Assembly (NCBI RefSeq): GCF_040218225.1 | Contig: NZ_JAVJQO010000004.1 | Span: 372,001-436,000 of the forward strand | From: Gracilimonas sp. | Lineage (GTDB): Bacteria > Bacteroidota > Rhodothermia > Balneolales > Balneolaceae | Reading direction: 5' to 3' | DNA: 64,000 nt | Part shown: piece after piece, positions 16,729 through 25,923 of the stretch | Position numbering within the stretch: position 1 is the stretch's first letter | Layout of the letters: the number at the start of each line of letters is the position of its first letter | The notes under the pieces: model-generated | Told to the model about the DNA's origin: nothing | The model's database searches: none | Seen by the model: the letters and a program-made list of their open reading frames with translations, nothing else | Made by a program: the position numbers and the translations under genes

Positions 16729-17127
16729 ATGTATAAAAAAAGCATCAAATTTATTCTTGTACTGCTTCTATCCATCTCTGGTTTTGTCGCGGCAACAGCT
16801 CAAACCACCGTTACTTTTAACCTTGATATGAGAAGAGCCCTGCAGGACAGTCTCTTCATCCCTTCAACCGACAAAGTAGTTCTGGTGGGAGATGTTCGGC
16901 CTTTGAATGAAATCAATAAAATTTACCTCCGGGATGAAGAACCCATCGACAGCATTTTTACAGCCGAGGTAACATTCAGGCGTTACCTGGATGGAGATCT
17001 GGTTACTTACAATTTTGTGCTGGATACCCAATCTAAAAAGTTTGAAGAACCCCGATCGCGTTCACTCAGGTTATCCGGTAATGAGATAATTTTACCACCC
17101 CTGCAATTTGGAGCAACTGCCTGGTAA
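16729..17127 (+). CDS. Small exported protein with E-set/starch-binding-like fold
   Basis: A signal peptide ends near TAQ, and about 105 residues follow. The pattern TVTFNLDMRRAL, then KVVLVGDVRPLNE, then DSIFTAEVTFRRYLDGDLVTYNFVL, resembles the immunoglobulin-like modules of CBM48/E-set proteins in which VTFxVDM and YxF mark the strands. It is 28 bp behind the PilX-like gene and ends the operon with a strong terminator. Whether it works with the trio is unknown. Confidence 0.5.
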   Translation: MYKKSIKFILVLLLSISGFVAATAQTTVTFNLDMRRALQDSLFIPSTDKVVLVGDVRPLNEINKIYLRDEEPIDSIFTAEVTFRRYLDGDLVTYNFVLDTQSKKFEEPRSRSLRLSGNEIILPPLQFGATAW

Positions 17128-17150
17128 AACCCTTTTTCTTGTCATTCATT

Positions 17151-17177
17151 AAAACCCTCTTGCGGAGGGTTTTTTTA
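17151..17177 (+). terminator. Strong intrinsic terminator after the pilin-like operon
   Basis: AAAACCCTC at 17151-17159 pairs with GAGGGTTTT at 17165-17173, with loop TTGCG and a T-run continuing to 17176. It ends transcription of 14368-17127. Confidence 0.85.
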
Positions 17178-17238
17178 TTTTTGAAAGTGTTGGGTATTGG
17201 TTACAATCGGATACATTATTAACTAGTCTATTATCCGT

Positions 17239-18534
17239 ATGAAAAAAGCATGCTCACTGATTGTCCTATTCCTTTTTACCCTTACCGCTTTTGCACAATC
17301 AAATCAGCTGAAAAAAATAATCGATAAGCGTGCAGATGAAATTGAACAGCAGGTCATCGAGTGGCGCCGGCATTTTCATGAAAACCCGGAATTATCTAAT
17401 CGTGAGTTCGAAACATCAGCGTATATCGCTGAATTCCTGAGAGAACTCGGGCTTGAAGTTGAAACGGGGGTGGCACATACCGGCGTGGTTGCTCTTTTGG
17501 AAGGCAGTCAGCCGGGACCGGTCATAGCTTTACGGGCCGACATGGACGCCCTGCCCGTCACCGAACGCACTGATGTTCCCTTTAAATCGGTTGCAACCGG
17601 AATGTATCAGGGAAAGGAAGTGGGAGTAATGCATGCCTGTGGACACGATACCCACATGGCTATTTTGATGGGTGTGGCGAAAATACTCACCGAAATGAAA
17701 GACGACCTTAAAGGTACCGTTAAGTTTATCTTCCAACCCGCTGAGGAAGGGGCTCCACAGGGTGAAGAAGGCGGCGGGGAGTTGATGGTGAAAGAGGGGG
17801 TGCTCAAAAACCCAGATGTAGATGTAATCTTTGGGTTACATATCAATGATGCCACTCCGGTTGGCACTATTCGCTATCGCCCGGAAGGAATTATGGCCAG
17901 TGTTAACAGCTTCAGCCTCGACATAAAAGGAAAACAAGCCCATGGCTCGGCTCCCTGGAATGGTGTTGACCCGATTGTTACCGCAGCTCAAATCATCAAT
18001 AATGCACAAACCATCGTCAGCCGAAATATGGAGCTCACCAAACAAGCTGCCGTAGTAACTTTTGGCGTGATTGAAGGGGGCGTTCGTCACAACATCATCC
18101 CGGAAAGTATTCATCTTGAAGGGACCATCCGCGCTTTAGATAAAGATATGCGTCAGCTTATTTTTAAACGGCTGGAAACTATCGTTCAGAATACAGCTGA
18201 AAGCAACGGCGCTGAAGCTACCCTGACCATTCACAAAGGCTATCCTATCACCTACAACGATCCGGAATTAACAGCAATGATGGCGCCCACCCTGGAAGAA
18301 GTTGCCGGAAAAGAAAATGCTGTGATCATGGATGCGATCACAGGAGCTGAAGATTTCTCCTTCTTCCAGAAAGAAGTGCCCGGCTTATATTTCTTTGTAG
18401 GTGGAAAAGCTCCCAATCGTGAAGCAGCCGGACATCACACCCCGGATTTCTACATCGATGAAAGCGGAATGAAACTGGGTGTACGGGCCATGAGTAATCT
18501 GGTGATAGACTATATGAATTCCGCCGGCCGGTAA
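17239..18534 (+). CDS. Exported M20-family amidohydrolase/carboxypeptidase
   Basis: A signal peptide (LIVLFLFTLTAFAQ) places this enzyme in the periplasm, unlike most cytosolic hippurate-hydrolase-like relatives. The M20D pattern is complete: RRHFHENPELSNREFET at the start, metal ligands in MHACGHDTHMAI and QPAEEGAPQGEEGG, and HxxxGAEDFSFF-like residues near the end (DAITGAEDFSFFQK). The dimerisation domain lies in the middle. Members remove acyl groups or split amino-acid amides; the substrate here is unknown. It is followed 47 bp later by a serine hydrolase on the same strand. Confidence 0.9.
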   Translation: MKKACSLIVLFLFTLTAFAQSNQLKKIIDKRADEIEQQVIEWRRHFHENPELSNREFETSAYIAEFLRELGLEVETGVAHTGVVALLEGSQPGPVIALRADMDALPVTERTDVPFKSVATGMYQGKEVGVMHACGHDTHMAILMGVAKILTEMKDDLKGTVKFIFQPAEEGAPQGEEGGGELMVKEGVLKNPDVDVIFGLHINDATPVGTIRYRPEGIMASVNSFSLDIKGKQAHGSAPWNGVDPIVTAAQIINNAQTIVSRNMELTKQAAVVTFGVIEGGVRHNIIPESIHLEGTIRALDKDMRQLIFKRLETIVQNTAESNGAEATLTIHKGYPITYNDPELTAMMAPTLEEVAGKENAVIMDAITGAEDFSFFQKEVPGLYFFVGGKAPNREAAGHHTPDFYIDESGMKLGVRAMSNLVIDYMNSAGR

Positions 18535-18581
18535 GCTGTTTAAATAGCCGAATAATACTAATCTCAATTTCATGATTAATT

Positions 18582-19655
18582 ATGCAAAAGCGATTTAGTT
18601 TTCTGATTCTGTTTTCATTCATTACTCTGACTGTTTTTGGCCAGGAAGTAGCTGTTCAGGATGATATTACTGAAGCCAAGGAGTTAGTAGAATCTTATTA
18701 CTACGAAAATAATATCCCTGGCATGAGTGTGAGTGTATATCGGAACGGGGAAATTATTTGGTCTCGGGGATATGGTTATTCGGATCTTTCAACCCAAACC
18801 CCAATTGATCCTGATGAAACGTTATTTCGGGTAGGCAGTGTATCCAAAACCTACACTGCGGCCGCTGTTGGCTTGCTGTACCAGCAGGGTAAAATGGATC
18901 TGGACGAATCAATTCACACCTATGTGCCAGAGTTTCCGGAAAAGAAATACGACTTTACCGTAGAGCAGGTGGCAGGTCATCTCACTGGAGTCAGGCACTA
19001 TCGGGACAATGAGTTTATAAGTACCGTTCGATACAACACCGTGACAGCCGGGCTCGAAATTTTTAAGGAAGATACGCTATTATTTGAGCCGGGCACTTCC
19101 TACTCTTATTCCAGCTATGGATGGAATCTGGTCAGCGCTGCTGTTGAAGGAGCTTCTGATGAAGAGTTTATTCCTTTTATGGAGACCGAAGTTTTTCAGC
19201 CTTTAGGCATGACAAACACTATGCCTGATTACGCCTACCGTGAAATTCCGGCACGAACCAAGTTTTACATTTACGAAAACGGCGAAAACAAGGAGGCCCC
19301 CTATGTGGACAACAGTTATAAGTGGGCCGGCGGCGGATTTCTCTCTACCACCGAAGACATGATCAAGTTTGGAGAAGCACATCTTTCTGACGACTTCCTG
19401 AATCAGGAAACGAAGAATCGGTTAATGAAACCCCTCGAAACTGATGATGGGGAATCCACCAACTACGGCATTGGCTGGTCAACCATGGAAATTGATAGCA
19501 CCGTTTGGAAAGGTCATAGCGGAGGATCGGTTGGCGGAAGCACCATGTTTTTGATGAACCTCGAAAATAAAGTTATCATCGCCTTTGCGATCAATCGTTC
19601 AAGTGCGCCAATGAACGACCTGAGAGATGAGCTGGCAAGGATTTTTATTGAATAA
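18582..19655 (+). CDS. Exported serine hydrolase of beta-lactamase class C type
   Basis: Signal peptide to residue 20 (TVFGQ). The SxxK motif is SVSK in RVGSVSKTYTAAA near residue 90, the YxN-like motif lies in YSYSSYGWNLV, and the third motif is HSGGSVGG near residue 310. This order is typical of penicillin-binding-protein-like serine hydrolases. A role in cell-wall or peptide metabolism is likely; the substrate is not known. It may be co-transcribed with the M20 enzyme upstream, and its own terminator (19692-19725) is strong. Confidence 0.85.
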   Translation: MQKRFSFLILFSFITLTVFGQEVAVQDDITEAKELVESYYYENNIPGMSVSVYRNGEIIWSRGYGYSDLSTQTPIDPDETLFRVGSVSKTYTAAAVGLLYQQGKMDLDESIHTYVPEFPEKKYDFTVEQVAGHLTGVRHYRDNEFISTVRYNTVTAGLEIFKEDTLLFEPGTSYSYSSYGWNLVSAAVEGASDEEFIPFMETEVFQPLGMTNTMPDYAYREIPARTKFYIYENGENKEAPYVDNSYKWAGGGFLSTTEDMIKFGEAHLSDDFLNQETKNRLMKPLETDDGESTNYGIGWSTMEIDSTVWKGHSGGSVGGSTMFLMNLENKVIIAFAINRSSAPMNDLRDELARIFIE

Positions 19656-19691
19656 CCTCTGCGGTTAAACCTTTTATAACAGAGTTCGTGT

Positions 19692-19725
19692 AAGTCCCGA
19701 TACTCTATTAAATCGGGACTTTTTT
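19692..19725 (+). terminator. Intrinsic terminator abutting the DoxX-like start
   Basis: AAGTCCCGAT at 19692-19701 pairs perfectly with ATCGGGACTT at 19712-19721, and T residues run to 19725. The ATG of the next gene starts at 19726, so the T-run and the start codon touch. Confidence 0.85.
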
Positions 19726-20835
19726 ATGACACCAGATAATAATCGGACTTCTCTTCAATCATTTCTTTTTCGCTTTGTGAGCGTATATCTGCTTTTATAC
19801 ATCCTGCCAGTTGTATGGTTAGCTGCTTTGCTGGGTGTAATTGAACCAGATGAACTTCAGCTTTCTCAACAAAAGCTTTTGATCATCAGGCTTGGACTCA
19901 GTTTAGCCGGCGCAACTATTTGGCATTTTTTTAGTCGGCAAGGCTCACCGCATTCTTCTCAGGTTTATTTGCTTAAATTAGGCATCAGATCATTGCTCTT
20001 CATAAACATGATGGTTTATGGACTTGCCAAAGTAGCTATGATTCAGTTTTCCGGGCCAACCCTTGAGCGCCTGATTATGCCGGTAGGTGAACTTAGCCCA
20101 ATGGGGCTTCTTTGGACCTTCATGGGATATTCAGGCGTTTATCAAATTTTTGCCGGGCTGATGGAAGTCGCCGGAGGATTTTTTCTATTATTCCGGAAGA
20201 CAACAACACTTGGTGCGTTGCTCATTGCTGGGGTTATGTCGAATGTAGCACTTATGAATTTTACGTTTGATGTCCCCGTTAAAAACCTCGCGACACATTT
20301 ATTTGTCTTTTCCCTGATTCTTGCTGCTTTTGACTACAAGCGGATTCTGAATGTTTTTGTGTTCAACAAAGAGACCGAAGCCCGGGTTTTCGAGCCTCCA
20401 ATTCAATCTTTATGGTTTTTAAACCTAACTAAATGGGTAAAAAGAACCATGGTTACCGCCGTTATTCTTGGTTTTGTGATAAGCACTGTGCTTCCATTCA
20501 CTCCATTTCTAAATCCACCCAAACCGGAACTTTTTGGGATTTATAAAGTCACTACTCAGGAGCCTTCATTCAGAGAAAATGCCTGGCAATACCTTGTGAT
20601 AGACTATAATAATCTCGCCTACATCCGATACGACCATAACTCTAAACCTTATTCAATTTCCATAAATCAGGAAGACCTGGAAATTACTCTAAAGCCTCGG
20701 GGAACTGGAAGTGAGCGTATTTTCAACTATGAATTGGATGGCGGCAATCTGAATCTTATTGAAATCTATGAAGCAGACACTCTGCATTACGGATTAACCA
20801 GAGTTGATGAGCAGATTTTCCGACTTACACAATAA
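19726..20835 (+). CDS. DoxX-like integral membrane protein with C-terminal lipocalin-like tail
   Basis: Residues 10-260 carry seven or so hydrophobic helices (VYLLLYILPVVWLAALLG, FMGYSGVYQIFAGLMEVAGG, LLIAGVMSNVALMNF and others). The pattern GLAK, then GYSGVYQIFAGLMEVAGGFFLLFRKT resembles DoxX/DoxD-like membrane proteins. The last 100 residues form a soluble domain (GIYKVTT, IRYD, IEIYEADTLHYGL). I cannot assign a reaction. The start codon lies right after the T-run of a terminator, with no room for a ribosome-binding site. A leaderless mRNA or a later GTG start is possible. Confidence 0.65.
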   Translation: MTPDNNRTSLQSFLFRFVSVYLLLYILPVVWLAALLGVIEPDELQLSQQKLLIIRLGLSLAGATIWHFFSRQGSPHSSQVYLLKLGIRSLLFINMMVYGLAKVAMIQFSGPTLERLIMPVGELSPMGLLWTFMGYSGVYQIFAGLMEVAGGFFLLFRKTTTLGALLIAGVMSNVALMNFTFDVPVKNLATHLFVFSLILAAFDYKRILNVFVFNKETEARVFEPPIQSLWFLNLTKWVKRTMVTAVILGFVISTVLPFTPFLNPPKPELFGIYKVTTQEPSFRENAWQYLVIDYNNLAYIRYDHNSKPYSISINQEDLEITLKPRGTGSERIFNYELDGGNLNLIEIYEADTLHYGLTRVDEQIFRLTQ

Positions 20836-20879
20836 TCCGGCTCTCCATGTAAGCATTTATATGAGAAAATGTGTGAACT

Positions 20880-20918
20880 GATCTTTATTATAGTTGGCGT
20901 TGGCACTAAGTAAAGATC
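20880..20918. promoter_or_regulatory. Short inverted repeat upstream of the GH13 gene
   Basis: GATCTTTA at 20880-20887 is exactly inverted as TAAAGATC at 20911-20918, 9 bp before the ATG at 20928. It may form an RNA hairpin or operator at the start of the amylase gene. The 8-bp arms make chance occurrence possible. Confidence 0.3.
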
Positions 20919-20927
20919 CTATTCATC

Positions 20928-22790
20928 ATGAAGAAAGTTTATACCCTTTTTCTGTTCCTGTTCTTTTTATCAATTGTAGCCCGGGCTCAGACTCCAAAAG
21001 AAATCCAGATTGTGGACCCGCCTTTTTGGTGGATTGAAATGCCGGTGAATGAACTTCAGCTTCAGCTGTACGGAGAAGAGCTTGGCCACTATCGCGCTTC
21101 GGTTGAATATCCCGGGGTAAAAATTACCCGTCAGGATGCCGTTGATTCCCCCAACTACTTATTCCTGTATTTTGAAATTTCTGAGCAGGCCCAAGCCGGA
21201 ACTATGTCTATTACCCTAAGCAGAGAAGGGAAAAGTATCACCCTGAATTACGAGTTAAAAACCCGCGAATCTGACGAAGGCAGGCATCAGGGTTTTGATG
21301 CCTCAGATGTAATCTACCTCATGATGCCCGACCGGTTTGCCAATGGAGATCCAACCAATGATACTATTGAAGGCATGCTGGAAGCCGCTGATCGCTCCGA
21401 CCCCGAACGCAGGCAGGGAGGAGACATACAGGGAGTGATAGATCACCTGGACTATATTAAAGATTTGGGCATGACGGCCATCTGGTTCACCCCTATTATC
21501 GAAAATGATATGGCCGCTGAATATGGTGCTTATCACGGATATGCTGCCACCGACCTGTATCGTGTTGACCGTCGTTATGGAAGCAATGAGGAATACAAAA
21601 AGCTGGTGGAAGAAGCCCATAAAAAAGACATGAAAGTGATCATGGATATGATTCACAATCATATTGGCGACCGGCACTGGTGGATGAACGACTTACCCAC
21701 TTCCGACTGGGTGCATGATATCGAAAAGTATGGAACCACGAATTTCCGCGGAGCCGTGGCCTCCGATCCTTATGCCTCGAAATATGACTCTGATAAATTG
21801 ATGAACGGGTGGTTTGTAAAAGAGATGCCCGACCTGAATCAAAAGAATAAATTGCTGGCTGATTACCTCATTCAAAATACCCTCTGGTGGATTGAGTATT
21901 CCGGAATCGATGGCATCCGCATGGATACCTATGTATATCCCGACCAGCAGTATATGGCTCGATGGGCAAAGGAAGTACTGGAAGCTTATCCGGATTTTAA
22001 TATTGTGGGAGAGTCGTGGGTGAATACCGTTCCTGCCGAAGCCTACTGGCAATATGACGAACCCGGCGTGGATGACGGCTATGATTCAAATCTCCCCAGC
22101 GTAACCGATTTTCAAATTGCCAACGCCATTCGGCAGGCTTTTAACGAAGACTTTGGCTGGCTGAACGGACTCAGTAAATTGTATTACGTACTCTCTCAGG
22201 ATTTTATATATGCCGACCCCATGCTGAACGTTAACTTCCTGGATAATCACGATATGGGGCGCATTTATGAAACGGTGGGGAAGGATGAAGACTACTTCAA
22301 AATGGCTTATGCTTTTTTGATGACCACGCGAGGAATTCCACAGGTGTATTACGGAACCGAGCTGATGATGGCTCACGAAAACCGGGGAGGCGATGACGAA
22401 GGCTGGCGACAAACCATGCCCGGTGGCTGGCCCGATGACGACCGTAGCGTATTTACCAAAGAAGGGCGTACCGACAAGGAGAATGAGATTATGGATTATA
22501 TAACCAAGCTAACCCAATGGCGGAAAGCTGCCGTAGCGATTCACGAAGGCAAACTTGTCCATTTTGTTCCTGAAAATAATACCTATGTCTATTTCCGGGT
22601 TCACGAAGAGCAAACCGTAATGATAGTTATGAACGCGAACGACGAGCCTTATACATTTAACCGCACTCGTTTTGCCGAAATCCTAAATGGTTTTGACCGT
22701 GGGGTCAATGTAGTTTCGGGAGAAGAAATAGACGTGACGGGTGATTTTGAAGTGCAGGGCAAAACGACTGCGATTTGGGAGTTAAGGTAA
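20928..22790 (+). CDS. Exported GH13 alpha-amylase, neopullulanase/SusA-like
   Basis: A signal peptide (LFLFLFFLSIVARAQ) is followed by an N-terminal beta-sandwich near residues 22-110 and then the TIM-barrel. The GH13 regions are clear: DMIHNHIG, GIRMDTYVYPD (nucleophile Asp), VGESW (acid/base Glu) and FLDNHDMGR (third Asp). An expected GYHGYAATDLY segment and a C-terminal beta domain follow. At 620 residues it fits neopullulanase/cyclomaltodextrinase. It would degrade alpha-glucans in the periplasm. The glycogen genes glgB/malQ lie 17 kb away; no susC/susD pair is in the window. Confidence 0.92.
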   Translation: MKKVYTLFLFLFFLSIVARAQTPKEIQIVDPPFWWIEMPVNELQLQLYGEELGHYRASVEYPGVKITRQDAVDSPNYLFLYFEISEQAQAGTMSITLSREGKSITLNYELKTRESDEGRHQGFDASDVIYLMMPDRFANGDPTNDTIEGMLEAADRSDPERRQGGDIQGVIDHLDYIKDLGMTAIWFTPIIENDMAAEYGAYHGYAATDLYRVDRRYGSNEEYKKLVEEAHKKDMKVIMDMIHNHIGDRHWWMNDLPTSDWVHDIEKYGTTNFRGAVASDPYASKYDSDKLMNGWFVKEMPDLNQKNKLLADYLIQNTLWWIEYSGIDGIRMDTYVYPDQQYMARWAKEVLEAYPDFNIVGESWVNTVPAEAYWQYDEPGVDDGYDSNLPSVTDFQIANAIRQAFNEDFGWLNGLSKLYYVLSQDFIYADPMLNVNFLDNHDMGRIYETVGKDEDYFKMAYAFLMTTRGIPQVYYGTELMMAHENRGGDDEGWRQTMPGGWPDDDRSVFTKEGRTDKENEIMDYITKLTQWRKAAVAIHEGKLVHFVPENNTYVYFRVHEEQTVMIVMNANDEPYTFNRTRFAEILNGFDRGVNVVSGEEIDVTGDFEVQGKTTAIWELR

Positions 22791-22850
22791 GTAACTCTTT
22801 TCCTTGTAATGACGTAGTAGATTGAGACACCACAAATCAAATCCAAAATC

Positions 22851-23204
22851 ATGACCAAGTTCAAAACAGCCGGGCCGGTTTTAGCCTCTCTCGATATTCC
22901 TGTTTCGGTTCAGTTTTATGAGGAGACGTTGGGTTTTCGAAGGACCTTTTGTGATGAAGGATACGGTATTGTGGTCCGTGACCAGATTCCTATTCACTTC
23001 TGGCACTGTGACGATGAGATCTTCCCAAAAAACACCAGCTGTTATATTTATTTGGAATCTGGAGTAGAGGAGCTATTCGAAGAATATGAGCCACAAGGAG
23101 TGATTCACCCCAACAGCAAACTGGAAGATCATCCCTGGGGCATGCGTGAATTTGCCATCCTTGACAATTTCGGCAACCTGATTCGATTTGGACAACAGAT
23201 TTAA
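22851..23204 (+). CDS. VOC (glyoxalase/bleomycin-resistance) superfamily protein
   Basis: 117 residues with the two beta-alpha-beta-beta-beta units of the VOC fold. Motifs are PVSVQFYEETLGF near the start, then IVVRDQIPIHFWHCDD, and DHPWGMREFAILDNFGNLIRFGQ at the end. The last phrase is typical of bleomycin-resistance-like members. The substrate is unknown; the name does not prove drug binding. It lies 60 bp after the GH13 gene on the same strand and may be transcribed with it. Confidence 0.85.
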   Translation: MTKFKTAGPVLASLDIPVSVQFYEETLGFRRTFCDEGYGIVVRDQIPIHFWHCDDEIFPKNTSCYIYLESGVEELFEEYEPQGVIHPNSKLEDHPWGMREFAILDNFGNLIRFGQQI

Positions 23205-23337
23205 CCTTCCTGCCAACTCAGAGCGTCAGGCACAAAACTAAATAAGTCCCACCCCATCATCCAATTGCTTCAGGCCTCCTGCATTCCCTATTTGCCAATT
23301 TTTAATTACATTGAGGAAGATAACGAGGGGTTTACAC

Positions 23338-24123
23338 ATGCCGAGGGTTTTATACTGCTATTTGCTTCTGATTATATGCTTTCTCCCCGGGTGCTTTGTA
23401 GCCAATGGTTTTGAATGCTCATTTCAGTTTTTTGGACCTGAAAAGGCCGGAACTTTTTCCACTTACCCCGTTCCCGATCAAACCATTTCGGTTGGCGATA
23501 CCGTTTTTTTTGATGTAAATCAATATTGGGAATACAGCTATAATTGTGAAGATTATGGCTCTAAACCTAATTTAGGAACCTTCATAACTAATTCTGAAAA
23601 CCTCGAATTTTACCGCCAGGGAAACTCTGTATTCATGATTGGGAAAAAGCCCGGTCTTTTTACTGGCACCGTTGTTGGGGGAGCCTATTTAACAAGAAAT
23701 GGTATTGGGGACTACTATCCTGTTTTTCTTACTTTTAATACAAATGTGGTAACCGGACCTGTTGAGCAAGAAAGACAAAGAGCCCGATTTCCTTCTACGG
23801 GGCGTATCGATAGTGTTCAGATTCTTTCCGTGGAGCCACATTATCCACGGATTCAATTATTGGCTCATTACTCCCCTGAAGTAACTATTAATAGTTACAA
23901 CGACTTTAGTGCCTGGTGGACTTTGAGTCCAACCCTTGATTTTAAAGAGCTAAGTAAAAAAAGGTTTATTTATGATTTCAAAGATCACGGGGGATCAGAT
24001 AATGAATATTATTTTATACCAGATAGTCTCCAGAAAATCTATCACGGTTATGTAGAAGTACAGGCTAAGGACAGAACTTATGGACGTACATTTACTTTAG
24101 ATTTAAGCTCCCATTTAGATTAG
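23338..24123 (+). CDS. Lipoprotein of unknown function
   Basis: I chose ATG at 23338, preceded by GAGGGG about 8 bp upstream, over an in-frame TTG at 23311. From it the protein has 261 residues, with a hydrophobic signal and a lipobox LPGC (Cys 19). The mature part is rich in aromatic residues and beta-type sequence (YPVPDQTISVGDTVFFDVN near residue 45, which resembles an Ig-like cadherin/BACON opening). No family was recognised. It stands alone between the VOC gene and prfC. Confidence 0.55.
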   Translation: MPRVLYCYLLLIICFLPGCFVANGFECSFQFFGPEKAGTFSTYPVPDQTISVGDTVFFDVNQYWEYSYNCEDYGSKPNLGTFITNSENLEFYRQGNSVFMIGKKPGLFTGTVVGGAYLTRNGIGDYYPVFLTFNTNVVTGPVEQERQRARFPSTGRIDSVQILSVEPHYPRIQLLAHYSPEVTINSYNDFSAWWTLSPTLDFKELSKKRFIYDFKDHGGSDNEYYFIPDSLQKIYHGYVEVQAKDRTYGRTFTLDLSSHLD

Positions 24124-24155
24124 TCGCCACACTACAAACTTCACTTAAAAGGCCG

Positions 24156-24163
24156 TATCTTTA
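24156..24163 (+). promoter_or_regulatory. -7 element upstream of prfC
   Basis: TATCTTTA lies 28 bp before the prfC ATG at 24192. It matches the window-wide TATNTTT pattern found at similar distances before several other genes. Confidence 0.5.
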
Positions 24164-24191
24164 AAGCTTAATCAAGCAGTCAAAAAGTACT

Positions 24192-25799
24192 ATGAGCACG
24201 GCCACAGCCGAATCAAAAATCATCAAAGAGGCGAAAAAGCGACGCACCTTCGCCATTATATCGCACCCCGATGCGGGTAAAACCACTCTTACCGAAAAGC
24301 TCTTGCTGTATGGTGGAGCTTTGCACGAGGCCGGTTCTATCCGCGCCCGAAAGGCTACACGTCATGCTGCTTCCGACTGGATGTCGATTGAGCAGGAACG
24401 CGGAATCTCGGTAACATCATCCGTACTCCGGTTTGAGAAAGACGGCATCAAATACAACCTGCTGGATACCCCGGGTCACAAAGATTTTTCTGAGGACACG
24501 CTCCGAACCCTTGTTGCAGCCGACTCCGGCCTGATGGTGATTGACGTAGCCAAAGGAGTAGAGGAGCAAACCGAGAAATTATTTGAAGTATGTAAGCTCC
24601 GGGAAGTCCCGGTCATCACGTTTGTGAACAAGTGTGACCGCCCCGGTATGGAGCCTCTTGAAGTGCTTAGCAACATTGAAAATAAACTAGGGATTGAAGC
24701 CGTACCAGCCAGCTGGCCCATGGGTTATGGACAAAAATTTCAGGGTATTTATGATGTGATTGAGAAGAAAGTACACATGTATCAAAAGACAGAGCATGGA
24801 GCCAAGAAGGCCGTTACTGAAGTGCTTGATCTTCAAGACGCCATCGAGGCTTCTTCTATGTCGAATGTAGAAAAAGAGGCTTTTGAAGAAGAAGTAATGC
24901 TGATCGATGACATGTACGAAAACATGGATCGCGAAGCATATGCAACCGGTAAGGTAACGCCGGTATTTTTCGGCTCGGCCCTGCACAACTTTGGGCTGGA
25001 TGTATTCCTTAATTACTTTCACCAGCTTGCCCCTCACCCTCAGCAGTACAAAACTCCTGAAGGTTTGGCACGCGATCTTAACGACGGCTTCTCCGGATTT
25101 ATCTTCAAGATGCAGGCCAACATGAATCCTGATCACCGTGATTGTGCTGCGTTTATTAGAGTGGCTTCCGGAAGGTTTGAACGTGGTCAACAGGTAATCA
25201 TAGCCGGAAGTGGCAAGAAGGTGAAAATGTCGACCCCTCATACTTTGATGGGTGACGACCGGCAGTTGCTGGAAGATGCTTATCCCGGAGATATCGTCTC
25301 TATTTTTAACCCCGGCTCATTCCGCATTGGAACCACTATTTTTGAAAAGAATGAGGTTAAGTTTGATGTAATTCCTCTCTTTACTCCCGAACATTTCCAG
25401 AAAGTAGCCACTAAAGACCCCTTTAAGCGAAAACAGTTGAGAGAAGGCTTAAAACAGCTTTCTGAAGAGGGTGTGGTCCACGTATTTGAAGTGCCAAATG
25501 GGGTTGGAAATGAATTGTTACTTGGAACCGTAGGTGTGCTTCAGTTTGAAGTAGTGGAACACCGTATGCTTACGGAATATGGGGTGGAGCTCATCAAAAC
25601 CCCCGTCTCATACTTTTGTGCCCGCTGGTTGCCCAACGACCGGGATGATGTGATTGAAAAACTGGAGGCCAGCTATTCCACCCATGTCACCAAAGACATG
25701 GAAGAAAATCCCATTGTACTGTTCGATTCTCAGTATGCTCTTTCACAAGGTGAGGAAAAAGTAGGCGCTGAAAATCTCTTCAAGTTCAAACAAGGGTAA
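24192..25799 (+). CDS. prfC: Peptide chain release factor 3 (RF3, translational GTPase)
   Basis: Recycles class I release factors RF1/RF2 from the ribosome after termination. The G1 motif is SHPDAGKTTL near residue 25, G3 is DTPGH and G4 is NKCD. RF3-specific segments include LHEAGSIRARKATRHAASDWM and the late EEGVVHVFEVPNGVGNE. At 535 residues it has normal length (E. coli 529). A TATCTTTA promoter match precedes it, and an inverted repeat of the dispersed type follows immediately after the stop. Confidence 0.96.
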   Translation: MSTATAESKIIKEAKKRRTFAIISHPDAGKTTLTEKLLLYGGALHEAGSIRARKATRHAASDWMSIEQERGISVTSSVLRFEKDGIKYNLLDTPGHKDFSEDTLRTLVAADSGLMVIDVAKGVEEQTEKLFEVCKLREVPVITFVNKCDRPGMEPLEVLSNIENKLGIEAVPASWPMGYGQKFQGIYDVIEKKVHMYQKTEHGAKKAVTEVLDLQDAIEASSMSNVEKEAFEEEVMLIDDMYENMDREAYATGKVTPVFFGSALHNFGLDVFLNYFHQLAPHPQQYKTPEGLARDLNDGFSGFIFKMQANMNPDHRDCAAFIRVASGRFERGQQVIIAGSGKKVKMSTPHTLMGDDRQLLEDAYPGDIVSIFNPGSFRIGTTIFEKNEVKFDVIPLFTPEHFQKVATKDPFKRKQLREGLKQLSEEGVVHVFEVPNGVGNELLLGTVGVLQFEVVEHRMLTEYGVELIKTPVSYFCARWLPNDRDDVIEKLEASYSTHVTKDMEENPIVLFDSQYALSQGEEKVGAENLFKFKQG

Positions 25800-25810
25800 G
25801 AACATCGAAC

Positions 25811-25843
25811 GCCGAACACCCAACTTTTTAACGTTCGAAGTTG
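25811..25843. repeat. Dispersed intergenic inverted repeat, copy 1
   Basis: A 33-bp stretch with the core CACCCAACTTTTTAACGTTC and the ending GAAGTTG. CAACTT is inverted as AAGTTG within it. A close relative lies at 26596-26627. Both copies begin just after a stop codon, and such sequences are common in the intergenic regions of Bacteroidota-type genomes. Confidence 0.6.
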
Positions 25844-25923
25844 TATACTGGTGCGATTAGAGTTAGTTGACTATTTCATATGTATTTAGGTTATTCATTT
25901 ATTGGCTAAATAACCTTAAAATT

